Source: Acidimicrobiia bacterium (GTDB lineage: Bacteria > Actinomycetota > Acidimicrobiia > Spongiisociales > UBA11373). Taken from it: a stretch of DNA of 32,942 nt. The notes below the pieces were generated by a model, which was not told the origin of the DNA, ran no database searches, and saw only the letters and a list, made by a program, of their open reading frames with translations. The position numbers and the translations under genes are program-made. The stretch spans positions 1 to 32,942 of the forward strand of contig JAJCYA010000022.1 in the NCBI GenBank assembly GCA_029263095.1. Reading direction: 5' to 3'. Positions 6,153 to 14,064 of the stretch are shown piece after piece (position 1 is the stretch's first letter; each line of letters starts with the position of its first letter).

Positions 6153-7301
6153 TCAGTAGAGAAACATGGGCTTTCCGCCGACGTGGCGGATCTTCGGCTG
6201 GTATTGGTCGGCATCGTAAAGCTCATCGACGTCGACGCGGCGGACGCCTTCGCCGGTCACCGAAATCGGCACATTCGTATAGGTCCCGCCTCGGAGCGCC
6301 ACCATTCGGCCGCTTGCTCCCTCGATAGCCAAATCGGTTGCCATGGCTGCGTAGTTCATGGCGACCATGAGATCGAGGGAATCGGGCGACCCGGACCTCA
6401 TAAGGTAGGCGAGCTGCTGAAAGATGATGCCTTCGCCTGTCAGCCGTGTGATCTCGGCTCCCAGCTCGGCGCCGATGCCGCCGAGCTTGCGGTGGCCGTA
6501 TGCATCGGCTTCGCCACGCAGCGCCATCTGGCCACCCTCGAGAACGGCGCCCTCCGAGATGGTCGCCATGGCGTAGTTGCTTGGATTTAGCTGCTTGTCG
6601 GCAGTGAGGAATCCGGCGAGCCGCTCCACATCCACCGGAACCTCCGAGATGACGGCGCGGTCGACGCCGGCCAGGTAGGCGGTGAGCAGGGAGGTCTCTC
6701 CGCTGTAGCGGCCGAAGAGCTCGACAACGGCGATCCGCTCGTGAGACCCGGTGCTGGTCCGAAGGTTGTGGATGAAATCCACTCCTCTGGTCACAGCGGT
6801 CGAGAACCCGATGCAGTAGTCGGTGCCGTGGACGTCGTTGTCCATTGTCTTCGGAATGGCGACGACAGGTACGCCCTCCTGGTGGAGTCGAAGCCCGTAT
6901 GAGAGTGTGTCGTCGCCGCCGATTGGGATCAGCACATCGATACCAAGGTGATCGAGGACCTTGAGGGCGTGATCGGTGAAATCGAACGGGTCGTCGCCCA
7001 CGGCGGATGATGCAAGGAACGGTGGCACCTCGGATCTGCGGACCCGCGCCGGGTTGGTGCGAGAAGTGTGGAGGAATGTGCCCCCGGTCCGGTCGATCGT
7101 TCGCACATAGGTCGGGTCGAGCAGCTCGGTGTTCATCGCGATCGACTCTGGATCGTCAGGATTGGTGCTTAGGAGGGCCGCCCACCCCCGTCGCAGACCG
7201 ATCACATCATGGCCCGCTCCCGCTGCCCGATTGACCACCGCCTTGATACATGGATTGAGACCGGGGACATCGCCCCCGCCGGTAAGGATGCCGATCCGCA
7301 T
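6153..7301 (-). CDS. Phosphofructokinase, PPi-dependent type
   Basis: This 382-aa member of the phosphofructokinase family opens with [20 protein letters not shown]. The donor-site motif is GGDDT (128-132) rather than GGDGT, with PKTMDND at 150-156. In characterised enzymes the second Asp blocks the ATP alpha-phosphate, and Asp plus Lys indicate pyrophosphate as donor, making the reaction reversible. It carries an insert of about 20 residues around 82-103 absent from its neighbour. The start is the ATG at 7301, 4 nt after the aldolase-like gene. An in-frame upstream extension to 7466 would run through that gene and has no family counterpart. Donor specificity is inferred from motif, and another phosphosugar substrate is possible. 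Confidence 0.88.
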   Translation of the reverse strand: MRIGILTGGGDVPGLNPCIKAVVNRAAGAGHDVIGLRRGWAALLSTNPDDPESIAMNTELLDPTYVRTIDRTGGTFLHTSRTNPARVRRSEVPPFLASSAVGDDPFDFTDHALKVLDHLGIDVLIPIGGDDTLSYGLRLHQEGVPVVAIPKTMDNDVHGTDYCIGFSTAVTRGVDFIHNLRTSTGSHERIAVVELFGRYSGETSLLTAYLAGVDRAVISEVPVDVERLAGFLTADKQLNPSNYAMATISEGAVLEGGQMALRGEADAYGHRKLGGIGAELGAEITRLTGEGIIFQQLAYLMRSGSPDSLDLMVAMNYAAMATDLAIEGASGRMVALRGGTYTNVPISVTGEGVRRVDVDELYDADQYQPKIRHVGGKPMFLY

Positions 7302-7305
7302 GCCC

Positions 7306-8226
7306 CTACTCGCCCTCAACCGAAGCTGAGTTGTACACGTCGATGAACCGGATGAAGTTGTCGGAGATCGAGGCGATCGCGGCATCGCGCTCCATTGCCC
7401 CATCCTTCCAACCTTCGACACCCGCCCACCAGATGGATCGGCCGATGGCGAATCCGGCGTATCCATCCACAGGAGCTCCCATGCAGAGCCAGTGGTCGAC
7501 CTTGGCGTCGTCGGCCCCGCGACCGAGGACTACCGAACGCACCCCGTCGCGACCACCGGACCGGGTCAACCCGGCGATGAGTTCGCAGTCTTCGACGGTG
7601 TCTATGCCTTCGATCTTCCAGATGTCGGGCTCGACACCCGCTCCGATGATCTCCTGGATCGTCTCGAGCATGAACGTCGGCCGGAGGTGGCTGTCGTAGG
7701 CGGCAGTGCTGCCTCCGACCAATTCCAACTGCCGCTGGCTGGCCGGCACGAGAAGCTCGAACAGGTACTTGCGGTTGTTGGAGTGGAGCCAGTCACCTAG
7801 GCGCTTTAGACGTTCGCCTTGGATCGCCTTGGTGTCGGCGGAGTCATCGGGGTTCCATCGGACCAGGACCTTGACGAACGACGGGTCGAATGCCTCGATG
7901 TGCGCGGGGAAATCATCGCCGTACTCGAAATCGAAGGTGGGCTGCCCACTCTTCTCCACCGGCATCGCCAATAGGACTCCCATCTCCTTGGCTTCCCGCG
8001 CGACTGCCGCTCCCATCTCCTCATCGACCAGGATTCCGGCGTCACCGGCGGGCGCACCGGCCTCGAGCGCTGCCTTGAAGCCATCCCACACGAGCTGCTT
8101 GGCGTCTTCGAGCCGGGCGTGCTCTTCGGCCGAAGGATCACCTTCGATGCCAAACATCTTCTTGCGAAAGCTGCCCCGGTGGTCGAAGGCAAGGATGAAC
8201 AATGTTCCGTTGTAGCCAAGATCCAT
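7306..8226 (-). CDS. DUF2090 TIM-barrel protein, putative phosphosugar aldolase
   Basis: This 306-aa stand-alone version of the domain is elsewhere fused to the C-terminus of IolC-type 5-dehydro-2-deoxygluconokinases. Family hallmarks are LAFDHRGSF (12-20), [14 protein letters not shown] (90-103), [10 protein letters not shown] (117-126) and IWKIEGID (202-209). Lys119 and Lys204 sit at the ends of predicted barrel strands, where class I aldolases carry the Schiff-base lysine. CAGGAG lies 8 nt before the ATG, and a possible -10 (TACAAT, 8261-8256) lies upstream. It is followed after 4 nt by a PPi-type PFK and then an ATP-type PFK. I infer cleavage or condensation of fructose 1,6-bisphosphate or a related ester; this is not shown by sequence alone. 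Confidence 0.8.
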   Translation of the reverse strand: MDLGYNGTLFILAFDHRGSFRKKMFGIEGDPSAEEHARLEDAKQLVWDGFKAALEAGAPAGDAGILVDEEMGAAVAREAKEMGVLLAMPVEKSGQPTFDFEYGDDFPAHIEAFDPSFVKVLVRWNPDDSADTKAIQGERLKRLGDWLHSNNRKYLFELLVPASQRQLELVGGSTAAYDSHLRPTFMLETIQEIIGAGVEPDIWKIEGIDTVEDCELIAGLTRSGGRDGVRSVVLGRGADDAKVDHWLCMGAPVDGYAGFAIGRSIWWAGVEGWKDGAMERDAAIASISDNFIRFIDVYNSASVEGE

Positions 8227-8349
8227 GGCTGCTCCTGATCGGTGGTCGTGGGGGGATTGTACGAATGTGAGAACTCGCCTCGTCCATTGCCCATTTTCTG
8301 GACGAAGTGGGGTTCCGGGAGACGGCTCGACGCTCCAATCCGGGGTGCT

Positions 8350-9564
8350 TCACCTGAGGATTTCGATCCCTATCTCTTCGAGCGATCTGCGCATCGCCTC
8401 GAACTGCTCGGCCGATCGCGTCTCCACGGCGAATCGGATCTCGGTATATCCGAAAGGCAGTCCGATGCCCTGTCGGCCGTGATCGACGGACAGCACATTG
8501 GCTCCGGCGTCGGCGATGGCCACTGTGACGTCGGATAGCTGGCCCGGTACATCGGGCACCCTGACTGCAAACGATTCGTATCGTCCGGCGGCCTCGAGTC
8601 CGTGGCGAAGCACCTGGTCGAGGAGTAAAAGATCGACGTTTCCCCCAGAGAGCACCAACACCGTCGGCCCATCGGAAGGTGGAACGAGGCCGGCCATCGC
8701 AGCTGCCAGCGGTGCCGCGCCGGCGGCCTCCACGAGAAGCTTGGCCCGTTCGAGGAGGAGCGCCACGGCTTCGGTCATTTGGCCGTCGTCGACGGTGACG
8801 ATGTCGTCCACGTGGGCTTCGAGGTGTTCGAACACGATCTCGGAGGGCCGCGACACCGCGATCCCGTCTGCGAGTGTGAATCTCGGTTCGACCGGAGTGG
8901 GTGTTCCGGCGGCGCGGCTGGCGACGTAGGTGGCGACGGAAGCTGCTTCGACTCCGACGATGCGAGTGCCGGGGTGGACGGCTTTGATGGCGGCGGCGGT
9001 ACCGGCTGCGAGACCGCCCCCGCCTATGGGTATGACCACCGTCGTCGCCGCCGGCGCCTGTTCCAGCAGATCGAGTCCGAGCGTTCCCTGACCGGTGATG
9101 ATGTCGCGATCGTCGTAGGGGTGGATGAATCTGCCACCGGAGCGGGTGACGAACTCCTGGGCTGCGTCGACCGACTCACCGAGGTTGGACCCCACCAGGC
9201 GCACCGAAGCGCCGTACTGGCGGGTGGCATCGATCTTGGGAAGCGGGGCGCCTTCTGGCATAAAGACCGTGCTGGATATCCCGTGCGTCGTCGCAGCGAG
9301 CGCGACGCCCTGGGCGTGGTTGCCGGCCGAGGCGGCGACTACACCCGCGGCGCGGTGCGACTCATCGAGCAGGCCGATCGCGTTCATGGCGCCGCGGATC
9401 TTGAAGGAGCCCGCTCGCTGCAGATTCTCGCACTTGAGCCAGATCTCCCGGTCGCACATCCGAGAGAATGTGGTCGTCGGAAGAATCGGCGTCGTCATGA
9501 CGACGTGGGAGCCGCGTTCACGGGCGGTCTCAATATCCTCGAGGGTTATCAAGCGACTCGACAT
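8350..9564 (-). CDS. ilvA: Threonine ammonia-lyase with C-terminal ACT domain
   Basis: This PLP enzyme deaminates threonine (or serine) to 2-oxobutanoate and ammonia, feeding isoleucine synthesis or threonine breakdown. It has 404 aa. The PLP lysine is in GSFKIRGA (52-59, Lys56), the cofactor phosphate loop is GGGGLAAG (181-188), and a late SGGNVD motif closes the catalytic domain. Residues from about 325 form a single ACT domain ([20 protein letters not shown]). The short single-ACT layout fits the TIGR01127-type enzyme better than the long two-ACT biosynthetic form. The gene is divergent from rplM and 123 bp upstream of the DUF2090 gene. It could be named tdcB by others. Confidence 0.92.
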   Translation of the reverse strand: MSSRLITLEDIETARERGSHVVMTTPILPTTTFSRMCDREIWLKCENLQRAGSFKIRGAMNAIGLLDESHRAAGVVAASAGNHAQGVALAATTHGISSTVFMPEGAPLPKIDATRQYGASVRLVGSNLGESVDAAQEFVTRSGGRFIHPYDDRDIITGQGTLGLDLLEQAPAATTVVIPIGGGGLAAGTAAAIKAVHPGTRIVGVEAASVATYVASRAAGTPTPVEPRFTLADGIAVSRPSEIVFEHLEAHVDDIVTVDDGQMTEAVALLLERAKLLVEAAGAAPLAAAMAGLVPPSDGPTVLVLSGGNVDLLLLDQVLRHGLEAAGRYESFAVRVPDVPGQLSDVTVAIADAGANVLSVDHGRQGIGLPFGYTEIRFAVETRSAEQFEAMRRSLEEIGIEILR

Positions 9565-9589
9565 GGCAATCCACCACGGTACCGGTCGA

Positions 9590-9619
9590 TTGGCGACGTA
9601 GCGAGGTGCGTAATATCAT
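9590..9619 (+). promoter_or_regulatory. Probable promoter of rplM-rpsI
   Basis: TTGGCG (9590-9595), an 18-nt spacer and TATCAT (9614-9619) point toward rplM. The match is moderate: 4 of 6 at -35. It predicts a leader of about 100 nt. Confidence 0.4.
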
Positions 9620-9628
9620 GCGGGCCTG

Positions 9629-9644
9629 CCTCGCACTCGCGAGG
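9629..9644 (+). promoter_or_regulatory. Hairpin in the rplM mRNA leader
   Basis: CCTCGC-ACTC-GCGAGG forms a perfect 6-bp stem with a 4-nt loop near the predicted 5' end of the rplM transcript. The leader runs on to the GAGGAG ribosome binding site before ATG 9726. Ribosomal-protein operons with L13 often have autoregulatory leaders, but I cannot match this to a named L13 leader class. Confidence 0.35.
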
Positions 9645-9725
9645 TCATTTCCGTGTGCGGTTGGATGCTCACCGGTGCCCCATCTGAGGGCCCCGATCGT
9701 CGTCGCTTCCGCTGAGGAGCCGAAC

Positions 9726-10184
9726 ATGAAGCAGCAGAAGACTTTCTCACCTCGCCCCGACGACATCCATCGGGAGTGGTGGGTTGTCGACGCCTCCGGG
9801 CTGCCGCTCGGGCGATTGGCCTCTGAGGTGGCCAAGGTGCTGCGTGGCAAGCACAAACCGACGTTCGCCCCGCATATGGACATGGGTGACTACGTAGTCG
9901 TCGTCAACGCCTCCCAAGTCGCCGTGACCGGGGCCAAGGCGGACGACAAGCGGTACTACCGCCATTCCGGCTATCCCGGCGGCCTCACCGAGCAATCGTT
10001 TACGGAGATGCTGGAGAGGTATCCCGAGCGAGTGATCGAGAAGGCTGTGCGGGGAATGCTCCCCAAGAACCGGCTCGGTCGCAAGATGTTCAAGAAACTC
10101 AAGGTCTACGCCGGAGCCGAGCACGCCCACGCCGGCCAGGCCCCGCAGCCGCTCACCATCGACATCCGAAAGGTCGAAGCCTGA
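9726..10184 (+). CDS. rplM: 50S ribosomal protein L13
   Basis: This 152-aa large-subunit protein has the family hallmarks [16 protein letters not shown] (about 18-33), a [21 protein letters not shown] core, and the signature block around [24 protein letters not shown] (about 107-130). L13 binds 23S rRNA early in assembly. ATG 9726 is preceded by GAGGAG at good distance; the in-frame extension to 9606 is leader RNA. The stop overlaps the rpsI start (TGATG), so synthesis of L13 and S9 is coupled, as in most bacteria. Confidence 0.97.
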   Translation: MKQQKTFSPRPDDIHREWWVVDASGLPLGRLASEVAKVLRGKHKPTFAPHMDMGDYVVVVNASQVAVTGAKADDKRYYRHSGYPGGLTEQSFTEMLERYPERVIEKAVRGMLPKNRLGRKMFKKLKVYAGAEHAHAGQAPQPLTIDIRKVEA

Positions 10185-10576
10185 TGCCGAAGCCCCTCAC
10201 CCAGACTATTGGTCGCCGCAAAACGTCCGTCGCGCGGGTCCGTCTCTATGACGGGACCGGAAAGATGACGCTCAACGACAAGAAGCTCGAGGATTTCTTC
10301 CCGACGATGGCGCAGCGCATTCGCGTGCTCGAACCAATGCGGACGGTGAGCCTCGAGGGCAAGTACGACGTTGTCGCCCAACTCGAAGGCGGCGGCACCA
10401 CGGGACAGGCCGATGCACTCCGCCTGGGGATCGCGCGTGCTCTCATCGATCTCAACCCAGAGCTGCGTGGCGACTTGAAGAAGGCTGGTCTGCTGACCCG
10501 TGACTCTCGTGCCGTCGAGCGCAAGAAGTACGGTCTGAAGAAAGCCCGCCGGGCCGAGCAGTACACGAAGCGCTGA
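10184..10576 (+). CDS. rpsI: 30S ribosomal protein S9
   Basis: This 130-aa small-subunit protein starts [14 protein letters not shown], and its C-terminus ends in RRAEQYTKR. The final Lys-Arg tail reaches the P-site tRNA in known ribosomes. The core [19 protein letters not shown] matches the S9 signature. The start codon shares its A with the rplM stop (TGATG), showing tight coupling. There are no unusual insertions. Confidence 0.97.
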   Translation: MPKPLTQTIGRRKTSVARVRLYDGTGKMTLNDKKLEDFFPTMAQRIRVLEPMRTVSLEGKYDVVAQLEGGGTTGQADALRLGIARALIDLNPELRGDLKKAGLLTRDSRAVERKKYGLKKARRAEQYTKR

Positions 10577-10611
10577 ACTCTCCGGCGCAACACGCCGAAG
10601 GAAGTCGCAAG

Positions 10612-11934
10612 ATGTCGGATACCCCCCTCTTCGGGACCGATGGTGTTCGTGGCGTAGCCAACGTCGATCTCACCGCAGATCTGGCGTATGGCTTGGCGCG
10701 CGCCGCCGGTGATGGCCGTACTGGTTCGGTGGTGATCGGCCGCGACACTCGACGGTCGGGCCAGATGCTCGCGGCCGCGGTCCAGGCTGGGTTCAATGCT
10801 TCCGGTTTCGATACGACCGATGCCGGGATCATTCCAGTGGGCGGTGTCTCCCACCTGATAGGGACCCTGGGAGCCGACTTTGGTGTGATGGTGAGCGCCA
10901 GCCACAATCCGGCAGCGGACAACGGGATCAAATTCTTTGGCCCAGGTGGCGCCAAGCTCGACGATGTTCGTGAAGCTGCGATCGAGGCCCGCTTTCGCCA
11001 CGGCGAGCCGTGGACTGAGGTTCGTGGCGCTCAGGTGGGGATCAATCTCGAGGCCGACGACGCCGTCGATCGTTACGTGAATCACCTGATTGCTCAGGCA
11101 GATCACAGTCTGTCGGGGATAGACGTCGTGCTCGACTGCGCGCACGGCGCTGCGGTCCGGGCGGCCCCCTGGCTGTTCGATCTTGCCGGTGCCACCGTCG
11201 AAGCGATCTGCGTTGAGCCCACAGGGATGAACATCAACGATGGTTGCGGCGCGGTTCATCCGGAGGGACTGGCCGAGCGCGCCGATGGGCGTATCGGCCT
11301 CGCCTTCGACGGAGACGCGGACCGACTCATCGCAGTAGATGAGGATGGTCGTGTCTGCAACGGGGATGTCGTGATGGCCATCCTCGCACGCCACATGCGC
11401 CAGCACCAGGAGTTGCCCGGCGACGCGGTCGTTACGACTGTGATGGCAAACCTCGGCTTCAGGATCGCCATGCGTGGGCTCGGTATCGATGTGGTTGAGA
11501 CCGCGGTTGGCGACAGGTACGTCTTCGAGGCGATGCGCAAGATCGGTGCCGGACTGGGCGGCGAGCAGAGTGGACACGTCCTGTTGCGTGACCATGCCAC
11601 GGGTGATGGACTGCTCACCGGACTCCGTCTCCTCGAGGTGGTGGCCAATACCGGAGCACCGCTACGCGAGCTGCGCAGAGTGATGATCGAATTCCCTCAG
11701 GTGCTCCGGAACGTGCGAGTACGGGTCAAAGAGCGTCTAGACGATGCCGACTCGGTCTGGTCGGCGGTGGAGATGATGGAGAAACGGCTCGGCGAAGATG
11801 GCCGTGTTCTCGTTCGGGCAAGCGGCACAGAGTCGCTGGTTCGTGTGATGGTCGAGGCTCGCGAGAGCCACGAAGCCGCGGCGGTTGCAGATGAGTTGGT
11901 TTCGGTGGTGCGTACCCAATTGGGTGGGGAGTAG
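10612..11934 (+). CDS. glmM: Phosphoglucosamine mutase
   Basis: This enzyme interconverts glucosamine 6-phosphate and glucosamine 1-phosphate, the second step toward UDP-GlcNAc for peptidoglycan. It has 440 aa in the four-domain phosphohexomutase fold. It begins with LFGTDGVRG. The phosphorylated serine is in SASHNP (95-100, Ser97), the Mg-binding loop is DGDADR (233-238), the sugar-binding motif is GGEQSGH (316-322) and the phosphate loop is RASGTES (402-408). The last motif normally reads GTEP, so Ser for Pro is a small deviation. GAAGGAAG precedes the ATG. It follows rpsI by 35 nt, as in mycobacteria, and works directly after GlmS, encoded 2 kb downstream. Confidence 0.96.
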   Translation: MSDTPLFGTDGVRGVANVDLTADLAYGLARAAGDGRTGSVVIGRDTRRSGQMLAAAVQAGFNASGFDTTDAGIIPVGGVSHLIGTLGADFGVMVSASHNPAADNGIKFFGPGGAKLDDVREAAIEARFRHGEPWTEVRGAQVGINLEADDAVDRYVNHLIAQADHSLSGIDVVLDCAHGAAVRAAPWLFDLAGATVEAICVEPTGMNINDGCGAVHPEGLAERADGRIGLAFDGDADRLIAVDEDGRVCNGDVVMAILARHMRQHQELPGDAVVTTVMANLGFRIAMRGLGIDVVETAVGDRYVFEAMRKIGAGLGGEQSGHVLLRDHATGDGLLTGLRLLEVVANTGAPLRELRRVMIEFPQVLRNVRVRVKERLDDADSVWSAVEMMEKRLGEDGRVLVRASGTESLVRVMVEARESHEAAAVADELVSVVRTQLGGE

Positions 11935-12000
11935 CCGCTCCGCTCGCAGCTCGGTCGACGGCTGCCACCGTCCCGCCACCGGCAACACTCCAAGGGTCGA

Positions 12001-13674
12001 TCATTCGAACGGGTAGTTGAATCCCCAGTGTTGGCCTCCGGGCGGGAACCCGTAGAACCAGAGGGTCTGGAAGCCGTCGGCGACGAAGTCTTCGATAGTG
12101 CATTGGGCGCTGCCCCACGGTTCTATCAAGTCGGGCAAGCCGTCACATTCGACTTGGAAGTCCTGCAGGATGAACTCGGCGTTGCTCATGTCGGCCGAGT
12201 CATCGGAGGCGTTGATCATTTCGACGACTCCGCAATACGGCTCGCAGGGGGCTACGAGAAGCTGGATCATGCCGGGGGCGTTCTCACCCAGTGGCGGCTC
12301 GTAGACGGTCATGCAACTGACGAGGAACTCTGCGTCATCGGCCGCTTCGAGGGCAGGCCAAATCTCACCGGCTCTTCCGTATCTGAGGTCGTCTACGAGT
12401 TCGGCACCGATCAGATCACTCAGGCATTCGACCGAGACGACGGCCTGATTGGGCCACCAATCGGTGGTGAACCCGAGCGTTGCAGCCTCGAATTCCTCCT
12501 GGAAGGTCCCGGCCGAATTGGTGCTGTTCATCTGGAAGCCTGCCGGTGGGTCGACGGCGTCGCCGAAGCAGTCCGTTTCACGGGGTGGAACAAGATGGGT
12601 CGAAAGATCGATGTTGTCGGTGACCGTCCAGTCTTCTACGCCGCCGAGCAGGAAGCCGTATCCCATGTGGATTCCCATGAGCGTGTTGCCAGACACGAGT
12701 GCGCCTCGGCTCACCAAGGGAGGATGGTCCGGTCCGGTGCAGCCGAGTCGTGGTCCCATTGCCAGGCCACGTCTGATCATCGCCCCTTCGGCGTTGATGA
12801 CGTTGTCGATGACGCGGGTTCCTGTGAAGTCGCCGTCGAACGGTCCGTAGTCCTCCATCGAGATTCCGTAGTACGCGACACGGGTCCGGGAGATGATGTT
12901 GTTGTTGGCGACCAGGGAGCCGGTGGCTTGGAAGATGACGATTCCGCCGTCGGTGGCGTCGACGATCGTGTTGTGCTCGACGATGCTGTCGCGACACGCC
13001 AGCGAGATGCCGTCGGCCATCCCGAAGATGTGGTCGCCGGCGGGTCCGAGTTCGTTGTACCTGGCGGTTGCCCGGGTGCAACGGTGGCCGTCGCCCTCAC
13101 CCAAGTAGAGAACGGTCCAACCGCGAGGCTCGTATCCCTTGACCCACTCAACGATGTGACCCGAGGAACCTCCGCCCCAATCGATCAGAGCGCCTGTAGG
13201 GCCTTCGCCCAATTCGGCCTGGTTGCCGTCCACAATGACGTTGCGTAGTTCTGCTCCGTCGTGGTTGCCGGCCTGCAGTGCCGTCGCGATGTCGCGACTA
13301 CTCACTCTGAGCAACGCCCTGGAGTCGTCGGTAGGCAAGCCCTGCGTATAGACCTTCTGGTCGGCAGCCGTGATCTCGATGGTGGCGCCCAGTTCGAAGA
13401 CCGAATTGGGACAAAGCACCGCTTCGGACCCGACGGTGGTGAGGACGCTCTGGATCGCGAGATGGTCTCCTGAGCCGATACACGGTGTCGTGGTCGAGGT
13501 CACCGCTGCTGTTGTGGTCGAGACCACCTGCGCTGCCGTCGTCGGAGTCGAGTTGGAGCTGCCGTCGAGTGTCAGATCTGCGTTCCCGGAGTCTGAGACG
13601 CAAGCGGCGAGGAACACCACGAAAGCCAGCACCGTTGTGACTGCGCGGCTGGGGCCGAGTCTTCTGGTATTCAC
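12001..13674 (-). CDS. Secreted lipoprotein with right-handed beta-helix repeats
   Basis: This 557-aa exported protein has a signal peptide ending in the lipobox LAAC (about residues 22-25), so it is probably lipid-anchored outside the membrane. A Thr/Ser-rich linker (about 38-65) follows. Residues about 80-385 carry irregular repeats of the pectate-lyase/NosD type, such as LRNVIVDGNQA, DSIVEHNTIVD, GSLVANNNIISR, TRVIDNVIN and GALVSGNTLMG, which stack into a parallel beta-helix. These folds usually bind or cleave polysaccharides, but I see no clear catalytic set. The C-terminal 120 residues hold several cysteines and could form a separate disulfide-bonded domain. The start is GTG 13674 with AGAGAGGAG upstream. 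It interrupts the glmM-glmS neighbourhood on the opposite strand. Confidence 0.75.
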   Translation of the reverse strand: MNTRRLGPSRAVTTVLAFVVFLAACVSDSGNADLTLDGSSNSTPTTAAQVVSTTTAAVTSTTTPCIGSGDHLAIQSVLTTVGSEAVLCPNSVFELGATIEITAADQKVYTQGLPTDDSRALLRVSSRDIATALQAGNHDGAELRNVIVDGNQAELGEGPTGALIDWGGGSSGHIVEWVKGYEPRGWTVLYLGEGDGHRCTRATARYNELGPAGDHIFGMADGISLACRDSIVEHNTIVDATDGGIVIFQATGSLVANNNIISRTRVAYYGISMEDYGPFDGDFTGTRVIDNVINAEGAMIRRGLAMGPRLGCTGPDHPPLVSRGALVSGNTLMGIHMGYGFLLGGVEDWTVTDNIDLSTHLVPPRETDCFGDAVDPPAGFQMNSTNSAGTFQEEFEAATLGFTTDWWPNQAVVSVECLSDLIGAELVDDLRYGRAGEIWPALEAADDAEFLVSCMTVYEPPLGENAPGMIQLLVAPCEPYCGVVEMINASDDSADMSNAEFILQDFQVECDGLPDLIEPWGSAQCTIEDFVADGFQTLWFYGFPPGGQHWGFNYPFE

Positions 13675-13855
13675 CGTCGCTCCTCTCTGGGAGGCAGGTG
13701 TAGCCGCAACGATGTACCCGTCGCGTATCGGGTGGATCGTGTCGGATCTTGAGACAGCCCGAGGCTGGGATCCTCAGTTCCGGCTCCCAAAAGACCGATA
13801 GCAACTACGCTTACCCCACAACCGAATAGACCGGCGACCCGGCACAACGAACCCA

Positions 13856-13990
13856 GCGCCTGCCCTCGCTAAGCGAGGGGACGAGGTAGAGGGATTATCG
13901 AAATGTTCGGCGGGTGCCCTCTCGGCCGCTCACGGTCGTGACGATCCGGCAGAAAGCCCGGGAGTGATCTCGGAGACAAAGACCGGATCG
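13856..13990 (+). ncRNA. glmS ribozyme: glmS ribozyme (glucosamine-6-phosphate-activated self-cleaving RNA)
   Basis: The RNA ends 74 nt before the GlmS start. Conserved blocks are A|GCGCC with the cleavage site between A13855 and G13856, GACGAGG (13880-13886), TTATCGA (13895-13901) and TTCGGCGGGTG (13906-13916). Helices all pair. P1 is CCCTCGC-TAA-GCGAGGG (13863-13879). P2 is AGAGGG (13888-13893) with CCCTCT (13917-13922). P3 is CGGCCG (13923-13928) with CGGTCG (13933-13938). P4 is CGATCCGG (13942-13949) with CCGGATCG (13983-13990). Inside P4 is CCGGGA-GTGA-TCTCGG (13958-13973). P1 and P2 pairs differ from the Thermoanaerobacter and Bacillus sequences I remember but keep pairing. GlcN6P binding would cause cleavage and mRNA decay. 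The stretch 13675-13855 upstream should hold the promoter, which I could not fix. Confidence 0.92.
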
Positions 13991-14064
13991 GTGTGAGACG
14001 AGGCTCTATCTGAGCTCGTGACCGACCAGGTCCCGGTCTCCCACACGAAGGGAGACACGCGCTC

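Noticed and set aside
10246-11595. 449-codon open frame on the minus strand across rpsI and glmM
   Set aside because: Antisense shadow: both sense genes have full family motifs, and the minus frame shows no domain or start signal.
12028-13248. 406-codon plus-strand frame opposite the beta-helix lipoprotein
   Set aside because: The minus-strand reading has a signal peptide with lipobox, regular beta-helix repeats and a good ribosome binding site. The plus-strand frame has composition typical of an antisense shadow.
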